DNA of 64,000 bases, taken from NCBI RefSeq assembly GCF_036178145.1, contig NZ_CP108067.1, positions 3,162,001-3,226,000 on the forward strand. The letters are read 5' to 3'. The notes beneath the pieces were generated by a model, which had not been told where the DNA came from, did not search any database, and saw only the letters and a list, made by a program, of their open reading frames with translations. A program made the translations under genes and the position numbers. This document shows, piece by piece, positions 17,862 to 28,600 of the stretch. Source of the stretch: Streptomyces sp. NBC_00273 (GTDB lineage Bacteria > Actinomycetota > Actinomycetes > Streptomycetales > Streptomycetaceae). How positions within the stretch are numbered: position 1 is the stretch's first letter; each line of letters opens with the position of its first letter.

Positions 17862-18488
17862 ATGCCTCCCAAGAAGAAGATCCCCAAGAGAGAGCGTTCC
17901 CACCGCCCGTGTCCCGCCTGCGGCCAGACGCAACCCGGCACGAGCAAGAAGGAAGCACCGCACAAACCCAGGGGCTTGAGGCGTCATCGAGAACGGAGCT
18001 CCGAGCTTCCGGCCCAGTCGACCGGCGTCGCCGGCACTCCAGTTGCTCCCGAACCGATCGACCCGATGACAGTGATCAAGGGAGTGACGAGTCGACTGCC
18101 CGACGCCCTGGAGGCCGCCGGGATCGGCGAGATGTCTTCGTCCAGCGCCCTGGCCGCCGCCGTGCGCAGGGCGGTCCTGGACGAGTTCCGCACGCGTGCC
18201 CAGTTCACCGGCCGCCTCGCCGAGATCGATGCACTGCTCCGTTCCCGGGCCGGGGGCAGCAGCGAAGCCGTCGAGAGCGCTATGTCCACTCACCTGCGCG
18301 AACTTCGACTGCTCCGAGTGACGGAGCCGGAAGAGAGCGACCGTTTCGTGGTGACCGAGGGTGAGGGAGACGCCTTCGAACTGCTGAGCCCGGCATACGT
18401 CGACGAGCTGACCGGGAAGGTCGTTCTCGCGGGACAACTGCGGCGCGTCGCCGCCCCTGCGGGTATGAAGTGGGGGGAAGAGGCATGA
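17862..18488 (+). CDS. Small zinc-knuckle protein coupled to the Hsp70 gene
   Basis: 208 residues. A basic start (MPPKKKIPKRERSHR) leads into a single CPACG knuckle near residue 17, then a disordered stretch, then a predominantly helical and short beta C-terminal part ending in GMKWGEEA. ATGA overlap with the Hsp70 gene implies translational coupling and probably a physical partnership, perhaps as cochaperone or nucleotide-exchange factor. It does not resemble GrpE or DnaJ by eye (no HPD motif). Function unknown. Confidence 0.7.
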   Translation: MPPKKKIPKRERSHRPCPACGQTQPGTSKKEAPHKPRGLRRHRERSSELPAQSTGVAGTPVAPEPIDPMTVIKGVTSRLPDALEAAGIGEMSSSSALAAAVRRAVLDEFRTRAQFTGRLAEIDALLRSRAGGSSEAVESAMSTHLRELRLLRVTEPEESDRFVVTEGEGDAFELLSPAYVDELTGKVVLAGQLRRVAAPAGMKWGEEA

Positions 18489-20563
18489 CGGCGACAGGAA
18501 TCGACTTCGGGACCACCAACTCGGTAGCCGCCCAGTGGAACGGCGAGTACGTCGAGGTACTGGAGATCGGCGGGCAGGGCCTCGATGCCAACTGGCGGAG
18601 GAAGGGGTTCGAGCTGCTCTACCCGTCGGTCGTGGGAACCAGCTCTCTGCGGCCTGGCACGCTGTTCGGCTGGGAGGCAAAGCTCAGCTCCGAACAGGCC
18701 GTCGAAGCGTGCAAGCGGATGTTGCGCGAGGAACCGTTCGTCAGCCTGGGCGGTCAGCGGTTCGCCGCCACCACGGCTGCGGCTGGTGTCTTCCATGCCA
18801 TTGCAGGAGCTGCAGAGGAGGAAGCCGCCACCGAGATCCGCGAAGCCGTCATCACTGTTCCCGCCAATGCGACCGGAGCCGCCCGGTTCCGGACGCGTGA
18901 GGCCGCACGTGCCGCCGGGATCTCGGTCCGCACCCTGTTGAATGAACCGACAGCCGCGGCAATCGCCTACGCGCACGAGATGGAGGTCGACGGCGAGTTC
19001 CTGGTCTTCGACTGGGGTGGCGGCACCATGGACGCCACCCTGCTCCTGCACGACGACGGCTTCTTCGACGAGAAGGCGAGCCGGGGCGTCAACCGCCTCG
19101 GCGGTCTGGAGATCGACGACCGGCTACGTCGCCTGGTCCTTCAGAGGGCGCCCGCGCGGGGTCAGTGGAGCGGCTCGGAACAGCGGATGTTCGCCCTCGA
19201 CATCGAGCGAGCCAAGATTCTTCTCTCCCACCAGGAGTCCGTCGACGTGCAGACGCCCGACGGGGTCGTCGTCGCGATCGGACAGGGCGAGTTCGCCGAA
19301 GCCATACAGGACCTCATCAGCCGAGCGCTCGACCCGGTAGAGGAATGTCTGGAGCAGGCTCGGATCGACCCGCGGGACCTCACCGCGGTCCTGATGATCG
19401 GCGGAAGCAGCCAGATCCCGGCCGTACGTGCGGCGGTGTCGGAGGCGCTGGACTGCGAACTCGTGGACACCGCGCTGTGCGACCCCATGACAGCGGTGGC
19501 CGAAGGAGCGGCCATCACGGCAGCGGCCATGGAAGGCGAGCTGAAGAGCATCATTCGCGTGGTCAACACGCATGCCCTCGGCACCATCACCAAGGACCGT
19601 GAGGGCAGGCGGAACTTCAGTGCCCTCATCGACCGGAACCAGCGTCTGCCGCAGCAGCGCGTGAAGTCCTACGAGCCGACCAGGGACAACATCTCCGAGC
19701 TGACCGTGGAAGTCTGGGAGGGTGACCCGGACCGTGAGGTCGACCACCCCGACAACGTGAAGCTGACGGATCTCGTCCTCAGGTACCCACAGCGCGGCAA
19801 GGCCGAAGACGGGGTCTTCGACCTGGAGTACACGTACAGCAAGGAAGGCCTGTTGACCGTCAGGGCGACTCTCCAGAAGACCGGCGAGGTAGTTCTCGAC
19901 GGAGAGGTGAAGGTGTTCGGGGACGGGAACGTCCTGCCCGAGGTACAGAACGAGCTCAACCGCCTGATCAACCTCGCCACACCGGGCCGTCCGGCCACCG
20001 TGCCGCCGCCTCCGCGGCAGGGCGGCCCGGAGGGCCGAACGGGCGGCACTCCCAAGCCCACTCCCCCGCGGTCCGCACCCCGGACCGCAGATCCTGGCGC
20101 GCCTGCGCTCGTCGTGGACGGCTCCAATCTCGCCTGGAACGGTCGGCCTCCGCGCGCTGCCGGCGGCAGGCCGAGCTTCGCCGCCCTGGAGGCCGCAGTC
20201 CGATCCCTGCAGTTCAAGCATCTCGGCCGTGACATCCACGTGGTGGTCGACGCCACGCTGCGCCACGACGTGTCCGCCGAGGAGCGCTCCCGGGTGGAAG
20301 CCGCGATCGCCGACGGCAAGGTCGTCCAGCCTCCGGCAGGGACCGAGGGCCGGGGTGATGCCCTGGTGATCAGCATTGCCGAGGAAGTCGGCGGGGTGAT
20401 CATCTCCAACGACAACTTCGCACCGTTCCAGAAGGCGAACCCCTGGCTCCGCGACGCGGGACGGGTATTGGGAGCCACGTACTCGCAAGGAGTGTGGGTC
20501 TTCAACCGTCGCGTACCGAACCCGGCAACGCCCATGCGGCCGAGGACGACACGCTCGCTTTAA
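18485..20563 (+). CDS. Hsp70-family ATPase fused to a NYN/Zc3h12a-like ribonuclease domain
   Basis: 692 residues. The N-terminal ATPase domain has phosphate-1 GIDFGTTNS, NEPTAAAIAYA, phosphate-2 VFDWGGGTMD and adenosine motif VLMIGGSSQIPAVR. Residues ~360-490 correspond to a short substrate-binding beta domain. After a Pro-rich linker (~495-540) comes a C-terminal domain beginning ALVVDGSNLAW (Asp near 544), with FAALEAAVRSL, DIHVVVDATLR, GRGDALVISIAEE and VIISNDNF (near 641). That order of Asp-rich motifs is the PIN-like NYN/Zc3h12a RNase pattern. The RNase assignment rests on motif order, not a profile search. An Hsp70 that carries its own nuclease suggests chaperone-gated nuclease activity in phage defence (inference). 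Confidence 0.85.
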   Translation: MTATGIDFGTTNSVAAQWNGEYVEVLEIGGQGLDANWRRKGFELLYPSVVGTSSLRPGTLFGWEAKLSSEQAVEACKRMLREEPFVSLGGQRFAATTAAAGVFHAIAGAAEEEAATEIREAVITVPANATGAARFRTREAARAAGISVRTLLNEPTAAAIAYAHEMEVDGEFLVFDWGGGTMDATLLLHDDGFFDEKASRGVNRLGGLEIDDRLRRLVLQRAPARGQWSGSEQRMFALDIERAKILLSHQESVDVQTPDGVVVAIGQGEFAEAIQDLISRALDPVEECLEQARIDPRDLTAVLMIGGSSQIPAVRAAVSEALDCELVDTALCDPMTAVAEGAAITAAAMEGELKSIIRVVNTHALGTITKDREGRRNFSALIDRNQRLPQQRVKSYEPTRDNISELTVEVWEGDPDREVDHPDNVKLTDLVLRYPQRGKAEDGVFDLEYTYSKEGLLTVRATLQKTGEVVLDGEVKVFGDGNVLPEVQNELNRLINLATPGRPATVPPPPRQGGPEGRTGGTPKPTPPRSAPRTADPGAPALVVDGSNLAWNGRPPRAAGGRPSFAALEAAVRSLQFKHLGRDIHVVVDATLRHDVSAEERSRVEAAIADGKVVQPPAGTEGRGDALVISIAEEVGGVIISNDNFAPFQKANPWLRDAGRVLGATYSQGVWVFNRRVPNPATPMRPRTTRSL

Positions 20564-21007
20564 CGAGGCACGGACTGCCGCGACCACCACGGCGGTCCAC
20601 GCCGGGGGTGCGCGGTGCATTGCGGTGGCGGGGCTATGGGAGCTCCGGCACCTGCACCGCGTACACCGTCCGGTACCCGGTGGGCCGGCGAGACTTGCAC
20701 GTCCGGTGCCCTTCTCGACCCGCTCCGGAAATCGCCCCGCGCCCCAGGTCGTGGGGCATCGGAACGGGCCTGGCCTCGAGCTTGCACCACGCCCGTGATC
20801 GACAGAGCCAAAAGCACCCCCACCCCTTGGGGTGAGACGGGCTCCATGCCCTTGCACAGACCTGACCAGATCCTGCTGATCTTGTGGGCACACTGCGTAA
20901 ACTGGCCCACAAGCTGTGATCGCCGTCGTTCGGGGACCTCGACCACACCGGACCCGTCCACACAGCCGATGGGATCCCAGGTTCGATACGGGTGGGGACG
21001 AAGCGCA
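20564..21007. promoter_or_regulatory. 444-base gap before the kinase gene with a 9-bp inverted repeat
   Basis: No gene is convincing here. At 20881-20913 a perfect inverted repeat, CTTGTGGGC/GCCCACAAG with a 15-base spacer, lies about 95 bases before the kinase start. It could be an operator for a separate kinase-helicase-methylase transcript, or a hairpin that ends the Hsp70 transcript. Confidence 0.5.
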
Positions 21008-22369
21008 ATGTACGAGCTGAACCAAGAGACGGATCCGGCCGTGCTCGGGCCGTTCGAGCTCCTTGCGGTGCTCGGCCAGGGTGGCATGGGCCGCACCTAT
21101 CTCGCCCGCAAGCTGGACCTGGCCAACCTCGCCCCCGAGCAGGAGACGGCGTACCACCTGACAGCCACGGACGGTGAGGCCGAACCCGTACTCGCTGCCG
21201 TAAAAGTGATCAAGCCGTCGAAGCTGCGGGACAGCACCGAGAACTCGGAGCAGGAGGCCCGGGCGCGCTTCGCGCAGGAGATACAGACGATGGGCACCGT
21301 GGCGAGTGCCCGCGTGCCGGCGCTGATCGGCGCCGACCCCGAGGCCGCCCGGCCCTGGCTGGCAATGGACTACGTGCACGGGCCCACACTCCACAAGGTC
21401 GTCCACAGCTGCGGCCCTCTCGAGGTGGGGCCGTATGCAGCGCTCGGTCTCGCGCTCGTCGACGCCCTGCGCGCGATCCACGAGGTGAAGCTGCTCCACC
21501 GCGACCTCAAGCCGGGCAATATCGCCCTGGGCCCGGACGGTCCCGTCGTCCTCGACTTCGGTCTCGCGGTGCTGACCGAGCGCGACGGCGGTGCGGCGCT
21601 CACCAAGACCGGCGCCCGCTTCGGCACCGTTTCCTACATGTCGCCGGAGCAGACGCAGGATGCCAAGCACGTGGAGGCGCCGTCGGACATCTTCGCCCTG
21701 GGAGCGGTCCTCTTCTTCGCCGCTGCCGTCCGCTCCCCCTACCCCTACGGCCCGACCGGGCTGACCCCGAGCTGGGAGGGAGTGCCGCCGGACTACCGCC
21801 CGCTCCTGGCCCGTCTCCTCGCGCTGGTCCCCACGCAGCGTCCCACCCTCACCGAGATCGAGGGCGAACTGGTCCAGCTGCTTGCCGTGCATGGCCGGAC
21901 CGTCGAGGCTGCAGCGGAGGAGCTCCGCACCCTGGTCGCCGGGTCGGGGCTGATTCCCGAACTGCCGGAGCGTGCCCGCGGCAACGAGGCGGACCCGAAG
22001 CTCCAGCAGGCTGCCCAGCAGGCCGTCGATGAAGGTGCCGATCCGGACAGCCCGTGGGCCGCTCATGAGCCCGACCTCTTCGATGAGTTCCTCGACGAGG
22101 AGATCGCGGACATCGAGCTTCCCGCTGAGGAGCCCCTTCCTGCCACCCCCGCGGACTACGTGCCCACTGTGCTCGATCCTCAGGCCCACCCGGTCCCCGG
22201 CCCCGCGCCCGCCCCGGAAGAGCCTGCCTCCGTCACGAGCTACCCGCTCGCACCGCCCCAACCGATGCCGCCGCATGCCCCTGGTGACGCCGGCCCCTCG
22301 GTACCGCCCGCCGCAGCCAAAGCCGCCGAGCGTCTGCGCAAGGCATACGCGCACAGCGGTCGCCTCTGA
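21008..22369 (+). CDS. Hanks-type serine/threonine protein kinase
   Basis: 453 residues. The kinase domain spans ~15-290: Gly loop GQGGMGRTY, the catalytic Lys in AAVKVIK, HRDLKPGN, DFGLAV and the activation-loop end GTVSYMSPEQ. All catalytic residues are present. An insertion with acidic residues follows the Gly loop (residues ~45-65). The C-terminal ~130 residues are acidic, then Pro-rich and probably disordered, with no PASTA or transmembrane segment, so it is soluble. Within a helicase-methylase operon it recalls the kinases of BREX (PglW) and other defence systems, but it is much smaller and lacks the PglW extras. Confidence 0.93.
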   Translation: MYELNQETDPAVLGPFELLAVLGQGGMGRTYLARKLDLANLAPEQETAYHLTATDGEAEPVLAAVKVIKPSKLRDSTENSEQEARARFAQEIQTMGTVASARVPALIGADPEAARPWLAMDYVHGPTLHKVVHSCGPLEVGPYAALGLALVDALRAIHEVKLLHRDLKPGNIALGPDGPVVLDFGLAVLTERDGGAALTKTGARFGTVSYMSPEQTQDAKHVEAPSDIFALGAVLFFAAAVRSPYPYGPTGLTPSWEGVPPDYRPLLARLLALVPTQRPTLTEIEGELVQLLAVHGRTVEAAAEELRTLVAGSGLIPELPERARGNEADPKLQQAAQQAVDEGADPDSPWAAHEPDLFDEFLDEEIADIELPAEEPLPATPADYVPTVLDPQAHPVPGPAPAPEEPASVTSYPLAPPQPMPPHAPGDAGPSVPPAAAKAAERLRKAYAHSGRL

Positions 22370-22461
22370 ACAGCGGAACCTCCGCCGCTCCTGCACCGAC
22401 AATAGAGAACCACCCGCCCCCGTCCGGCGGGCACAGCGGTTCGCCGAAAGGAACACCCTCC

Positions 22462-25400
22462 ATGCCCGACGCAGCGCCCGGTCTCACCTCAGGCCCGCCC
22501 CCGGCAGGCACGGTGATCGAGGTCCGCGACGAGGAGTGGCTGGTCCGGAGCAGCCGTCTGGTCCGCCCCGGTGAGATCCTCATCGAGGCCATCGGTGCGT
22601 CCGAGCTGGTACGCGGGCACGAGGCACGCTTCCTCACCTCGCTCGACGGCCCGCCCCGCGTCCTGCGTCCCGAGGACACCCGGATCGATCACGATCCGTC
22701 CCCCGGTTTCCGCCGCAGCCGGCTCTTCCTGGAGGCCGCGCTGCGCAAGACCCCCCTCCCCCAGATCGAGCGCGGGCTCGCCCTGACCGACGGGTTCCTG
22801 CTGGACCGCATGGACTACCAGCTGCGCCCCGCCGCGAAGGCCCTCGAGAACCGCCTGCGCCCGCGGCTGCTGATCGGCGACGTCGTCGGCCTCGGCAAAA
22901 CCCTGGAGATCGGCATTCTGCTCGGCGAGCTCATCCGCCGGGGCCGCGGCGAGCGCATCCTCGTCGTCACGCCGGCTCCCATCCTGGAGCAGTTCCAGCA
23001 CGAGATGTGGACGCGCTTCTCGCTTCCGCTGGTGCGCCTCGACAGCGTGGGCGTCTCGCGCATCGAGCGGAAGATCCCCGTCGGCCGGAACCCGTTCACG
23101 TACTACAAGCGCGTAATCATCTCGATGGACACGCTCAAGAACGCCAAGCGCTACGGTCCGTGGCTGAAGAACATCGAGTGGGACGCCGTCGTGATCGACG
23201 AGTCGCACAACCTGATCAACCAGGGCAGCGACCGGCGCATCCTCGCCAATCTGCTCGCCGAGCACACGGACGCCCTGGTCCTCGCCAGTGCCACGCCGCA
23301 CAACGGTGAAATGCGCGCCTTCACCAGCCTGATCCGGCTCCTCGACCCCATGGCGGTCAAGGACCCGAACAAGCCCGAGGCATCCGAGCTCCACCACCTC
23401 ATGCTGCGCAGGACGAAGCGGAGCGAGGAGGTCGCCAAGGCCCTCGAAGGCTCCTGGGCCCCGCGCGGTGAGTCACGCCCCATCCCCTGCACGGCGGGAG
23501 AGCTGGAGGAGCGGGTCTTCGCCGAGCTGGCACACACATGGCTCAGCAATCCTCAGACGCAGGATGCCGACCACCTCTTCCCGTACGTCCTGCTCAAGTC
23601 CTTCCTCTCCTCGCACCGCGCGCTCTTCGCCAGCGCCCGCGCAAAGCTCGCCACTCTGGGCCACGCCCTGCCCGCGGGGCACAAAGAGGTCACCGACCCG
23701 CCGCTGCCCGGCCATGACACGGCCCCGGCCCCGGCCCCGGCTGAGGTCACTTCCCTGATCCGCCTCACCGAACTCGCCCGCGAGATCGAACAGGCGTCGG
23801 CCACGGGCCTGGGCGCGACGTCCAAGCTCGCCGGCCTCGTGGCCGAGCTCCGCAAGATCGGCGTCAAGCCCGGCAGCGCCACCCGTGCGGTCGTCTTCTC
23901 CGAGCGCCGTGAGACCCTCAACTGGCTCGGCCTCGTCCTTCCCCCGCTCCTGGGTTGGAAGCGCAACGAGGACGCGGCGGCGGCCGTCAAGGTCATGCAC
24001 AGCGAGATCTCCGACACCGTGCAGATGGACTATGTCGACGAGTTCGCGCGCGCGGGCAGTGACGTCCGGGTACTGCTGACCGGCGACGGCGCCTCCGAGG
24101 GCGTCAACCTGCACCGCCAGTGCCACCACCTCGTCCACTGGGACCTCCCGTGGAGCCTGATCCGCGTTGAGCAGCGCAACGGCCGCATCGACCGGTACGG
24201 GCAGACCCGGCCGCCCGAGTTCCGTGCCCTGATCCTCACCAGTGCCGTCAAAGGAGCCCTCGACGACCGGACGGTCGCCGAGAAGGTCCTCGCTCGTGAG
24301 GCGAAGGTTCACGAGGTGCTCGGCGCGGTCGAGGCAGCAACCAAGGAGAACGACGGAGCCAAGGAAGAGCGCCGGGTCATGGAGGCGCTCCTGCGCCATG
24401 CCACCCCCGAGGAAGCTGTAGCGGACCTTGTGGCCGTCGAGGTGGACGCCCTCGACGGTGCAGAAGGCCTCGGTCTCGCTGCCGAACTTCCGGTGGAGCG
24501 GCAGACGATGAGCGAGTTCGGTACGGGTCCTGCGCCGGCCGGAGACGACTTCGCAATGTCCGAGGACTTCGAGGACTTCGACCTGGACGATGACTTCGAC
24601 ATCGACCTCGACGACTACGGGTCCGCCGCCGAGGCACCCGCCCCCGAACCCGACGGTGAAACCGCACAGCCCGACCGGGCCTCCGACATCCGCACCGTTG
24701 AGGAACTGCGGCTGTTCGACCCGTCCGCGGAACGCAACCGCCACGAGTACGTGCTCGCCGGTCTGGCCGAGCTCGCCGAGCTGGAGTCCTTCCGCCTGAA
24801 CACCACCATCGCGGGCACCGACCTCAGCTTCGACACCCCCGAGGACCTGGCCGACCGGCTCGACGTCCTGCCGCCCGGCTATCTGCGCGACCAGAACATC
24901 ACCCGCCGCATGAAGCTGACCTTCAGCCGCAAGGACGCGGCGGAGTCCCTCAAGCGCGCCCGCGAGGACTCCGGTTCCTCCTCACTCTGGCCGGACGCCC
25001 ACTACGTGGGCGAACTCCACCCCGTCGTGGAGTGGATCACCGATAAGGTGCTGGTCCAGCTCGGCCGGCAGCAGGCCCCGATCATCCAGGTGGACCCGAA
25101 GGGCGCGCCCGTCCCGGTGGTCCTCACGCAGGGCGTGTGGTCGAACGCGGAAGGTCGCCCGACCCTGGTCGCCTGGCTCGCCGTCGACCAGCTCGACACC
25201 CCTGAGCCGCGGACCCGCAAACTCACGCCGGAACTCCTGGCCGAACTGGGCATCCGCCCCGACATGCCGGACCACTACCAGCCGGGTGACCGCGCGGCCC
25301 TCCAGACCCTGGTCCCCACGGCCGTGGCGGAGACCCGCCGCACGCTGGGACACCTGCGGAAGCTCGCCGACCAGGAAGTCGACGCTCCACTGCGCGCCTA

Positions 25401-25566
25401 CGAGAAGCGTGTCGGCGACTGGCAGCAGGATGCCCTCTTCGGCTTCACCGGCGGCAAGACCGCCCGCGACAAGGCCGCCAAGGACCTGGCCGCAGCCGCC
25501 GCCCGGATGCGTACCGCAGGCGACCCGATGGTCCGGGTGCTGGCAGTACTGGAGCCGGGCACGTGA
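22462..25566 (+). CDS. RapA/SNF2-type superfamily 2 helicase (DrmD-like)
   Basis: 1034 residues, ATG behind GAAAGGA. Motif I is GDVVGLGKT (near 139; most relatives have GDEVGLGKT), motif II is DESHN (near 246), motif III is SATPHNG and motif VI is QRNGRIDRYGQ (near 570). This is the SNF2/RapA-like arrangement found in DISARM DrmD and in other phage-defence helicases, which translocate on duplex DNA. A strongly acidic run of Asp/Glu/Phe at residues ~700-718 follows the motor. The C-terminal third (from ~750) is unlike known domains by eye. The methyltransferase gene follows after 70 bases, as in DISARM class 1 (drmD then drmMI). Confidence 0.88.
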   Translation: MPDAAPGLTSGPPPAGTVIEVRDEEWLVRSSRLVRPGEILIEAIGASELVRGHEARFLTSLDGPPRVLRPEDTRIDHDPSPGFRRSRLFLEAALRKTPLPQIERGLALTDGFLLDRMDYQLRPAAKALENRLRPRLLIGDVVGLGKTLEIGILLGELIRRGRGERILVVTPAPILEQFQHEMWTRFSLPLVRLDSVGVSRIERKIPVGRNPFTYYKRVIISMDTLKNAKRYGPWLKNIEWDAVVIDESHNLINQGSDRRILANLLAEHTDALVLASATPHNGEMRAFTSLIRLLDPMAVKDPNKPEASELHHLMLRRTKRSEEVAKALEGSWAPRGESRPIPCTAGELEERVFAELAHTWLSNPQTQDADHLFPYVLLKSFLSSHRALFASARAKLATLGHALPAGHKEVTDPPLPGHDTAPAPAPAEVTSLIRLTELAREIEQASATGLGATSKLAGLVAELRKIGVKPGSATRAVVFSERRETLNWLGLVLPPLLGWKRNEDAAAAVKVMHSEISDTVQMDYVDEFARAGSDVRVLLTGDGASEGVNLHRQCHHLVHWDLPWSLIRVEQRNGRIDRYGQTRPPEFRALILTSAVKGALDDRTVAEKVLAREAKVHEVLGAVEAATKENDGAKEERRVMEALLRHATPEEAVADLVAVEVDALDGAEGLGLAAELPVERQTMSEFGTGPAPAGDDFAMSEDFEDFDLDDDFDIDLDDYGSAAEAPAPEPDGETAQPDRASDIRTVEELRLFDPSAERNRHEYVLAGLAELAELESFRLNTTIAGTDLSFDTPEDLADRLDVLPPGYLRDQNITRRMKLTFSRKDAAESLKRAREDSGSSSLWPDAHYVGELHPVVEWITDKVLVQLGRQQAPIIQVDPKGAPVPVVLTQGVWSNAEGRPTLVAWLAVDQLDTPEPRTRKLTPELLAELGIRPDMPDHYQPGDRAALQTLVPTAVAETRRTLGHLRKLADQEVDAPLRAYEKRVGDWQQDALFGFTGGKTARDKAAKDLAAAAARMRTAGDPMVRVLAVLEPGT

Positions 25567-25636
25567 CCGGCCACCTCGACCATCGCAGCCCCCGGCAGGG
25601 CACCACCCCGAAGAACAGCGAGCAGGAGCAGCAGGC

Positions 25637-28600
25637 GTGACGTTCGACTCCCTGATCAACGAGAGCGAGTACTTCCCCTCGTTCTACCTGGACGACATCC
25701 TGCCCAAGCAGCTCGCGAGCGGCCCGCTGAAGGAATGGACGGCCCTGGAGCGTCAGGGCCAGGCCACGCCCCGACAGAACCTGCGCGACCTGACCCGCCC
25801 GTACATGGACGTACGGGCGGTCCTCGGGCCGGACGCCGAGAAGTACAATTCCCTGCTGTACGCGCGAGCCGTCGACGCGCAGGAGCAGGCCGCCGCGCTG
25901 CTCAAGGCACTTCCCGCGGAGACGGTGCCGCCCGCCTTCCAGCCCCTCCCGGCCGCGGCCGAGGGTGAGGCGGACACCTCCCCCGAGGGCGAGTGGCGGG
26001 CGGCCCTGGCCGGCTGGCACGAGGGCCTGCTGAAGGCCCTGGGCTTCACCCCGCAGCCGGGGCACTTCACCGCCCACACCCCGACCGGCCCGGTCGCCGC
26101 TCCCGTGGCCCACTCCGAGCCCGGCATCGTGGTCCTGACCGGCGGCTTCGCCGAGGACCTGGACGCCACCCGGGGCGACGGTCCCGCCAACCGCCTGCCG
26201 GCGCCCGTCCGGGTGTCCGCCACGAAGACGCTGACCACCGTGCGCGAGCTGGCCTCCTGGCTGCTGAACGCGGAGAACGCGCCCCGGTACGCACTGCTGC
26301 TCTTCGGCGGTGTGCTGATCCTGGCGGACAGCCAGGCCTTCTCCCGCGGCCGCTACCTCGCGGTGAACCTGGACACGGCCCTGCCCCGCAAGGCAGGCAA
26401 AGGCGCGAAGGCCAACGAGATCGACCTGATCGCGGCTATCTTCGCCGCCACGTCGCTCCGGCCGAAGGAAGACGGCTCGGAGGACGAGATCGCCAAGCTG
26501 GTCGCCGAGTCCCGTGACCACTCGGTGGGCGTGACCGCCGAGCTGCGCGTGGGTCTGCAGAAGTCCGTCCAGCTGATCGCGAACGAGGTCCTGCGGCGGG
26601 CCCGCGAGGAACACGGCGTCCACCCGGAGGACCTCCAGGAGTGGCTGCCGGAGACCCTGAAGGAGCCCGGCGACCTCCCCCGCCTCCTGACGGAGGAGTC
26701 GCTCCGGTACCTGTACCGGATCTTGTTCCTCCTGTATGCGGAGGCCCGGCCGGAGCTGAGCATCCTGCCGGTAAAGAGCGAGGAGTACGCGACCGGGTAC
26801 AGCGTGGCCCGGCTGCGCGAGCTGGTCGTCCAGGAGAAGCTGAGCAGCACCTCCCGGGACCGGTACCACTTCCACGAGTCGCTGGCCCTGCTCTTCGAGA
26901 AGGTGTTCACCGGCCACCCGGTGGCGAACACGGTCACCAGCCGCGACGCCCTGCGCGAGGAAGCACCCGAGCTGGTCGAGGACGACGGCTACGAGGGCAT
27001 CCGCATCGAAGCCCTGCGGTCCCGGCTGTTCGACCCGGCCTCGATAGGGCTGGTCGGCCAGAAGATCGACTACCCGGACCCGGTCCGCCCGGACGGATCC
27101 CCGGCTCCGGCCCAGCCGCTGGACCTGCGCCTGCGCAACAAGGTGCTGCACCAGGTCCTGCGCAACCTGACCCTGGTCGAGGGCCGGGGCAAGAGCCGCG
27201 GCGGCTTCATCAGCTACGCCAACCTCAGCATCAACCACCTGGGCGCGGTGTACGAGGGCCTGATGTCGTACACCGGCTTCATCGCCACCGAGCCGCTGTA
27301 CGAGGTCGCCAAGGGCGGCAACCCGGAGGGCGGCTCCTGGCTGATCACCGCGAGGCAGGTGCGGTCGGGTCTGTACGCGGACACCCCGGGCGACAGCGTC
27401 TTCGTCAAGACCAAGGACATCAACCCGGAGACGGGCGTACCCGATTCGGTCATCCACCCGGTGGGCTCGTACGTCTACCGGCTGGCGGGTCGGGACCGGC
27501 AGACGAGCGCCTCGTACTACACGCCGGAGTCCCTGACCCAGGCGACGGTTGAGCAGACGCTCCGTTTCCGGCTGGACGACGACGGGAAGGTCGACCTGCG
27601 CGAACCGGAGAAGTCGGACGTCACGGCGGCGGAGGTCCTGCGCTGGCGGGTGTGCGAGCCAGCACTCGGCTCGGGCGCGTTCCTGAACGAGGCCGTCAAC
27701 CAGCTGGCGGAGCTGTACCTGAAACTGGCACAGCACGAGGCCGACGAGCAGATCGACCCGGAGGAGTACCCGCGCGAGCTCCAGAAGGTCAAGGCGTACA
27801 TCGCGCTGCACAACGCGTACGGCGTTGACCTCAACAAGACGGCGGTAGAGCTGGCGGAGATCTCGCTCTGGCTCAACACCATGTACCCGGGCATGCGAGC
27901 CCCCTGGTACGGGCTGCACCTCCACCGGGGCAACTCCCTGATCGGGGCGGCACGGAAGGTCTACCCGGGCAAGACCTTGGGTGAGGGCGGCTGGCTGAAG
28001 GCAGCTGCCCAGCAGGCACCAAGGGCCGTCCCCCTGTCGGAGAAGCTGACGGGGACGGGCGTGCACCGGCCGGTGCACCAGTTCCTGCTGCCGGCGCTGG
28101 GGTGGGGCTCGGTCGGTGACTCGGTCTCGGTACGGAAGGGCACCGGCCAGAGCGTGGTGGCCGGCTCCGTGGCGGACTGGCTGGAGCCCGAGCTCATCGA
28201 GGCGATGAAGAAGTGGCGCTCGGGCATCCGCCGAGCCCCGAAGGGCGAGAAGAAGGCTCCTAGTACAAAGGCCCCCACCACCCAGGCATCGGCCCTCGCC
28301 AAGGAGACCCGGACCGGCCAGGCCTCTTTCGACCTGGGCCTGGACATCTGGGAACAGCCCGGCCTCGAAGTCCCGTCGGAGCCAGTGGCACCGGCCAAGC
28401 GGTCAGCGAAGCAGCCCGAGGTCCAGGATCCCGGCGACGGCCGCACCGAGACGGGCCGCCTGCGGGCACTCGCCGAGCGGGTGGAGTACCTGTGGGACTT
28501 GGTCAAGCTGCGGCTGGAGCTGTCGGAGCAGGAGATCTCCCGCGACATCCCGGTCTGGGGCACGCCGGTCGATGCTGACCGTTCCACTCCGGTGATGGAC

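Noticed and set aside
20560..21096. Minus-strand frames in the gap before the kinase
   Set aside because: Codon bias is poor and no family is recognisable.
19124..22456. 1110-residue open frame on the minus strand
   Set aside because: It is antisense to the Hsp70 and kinase genes, which have clear family motifs; long antisense frames are common at this GC content.
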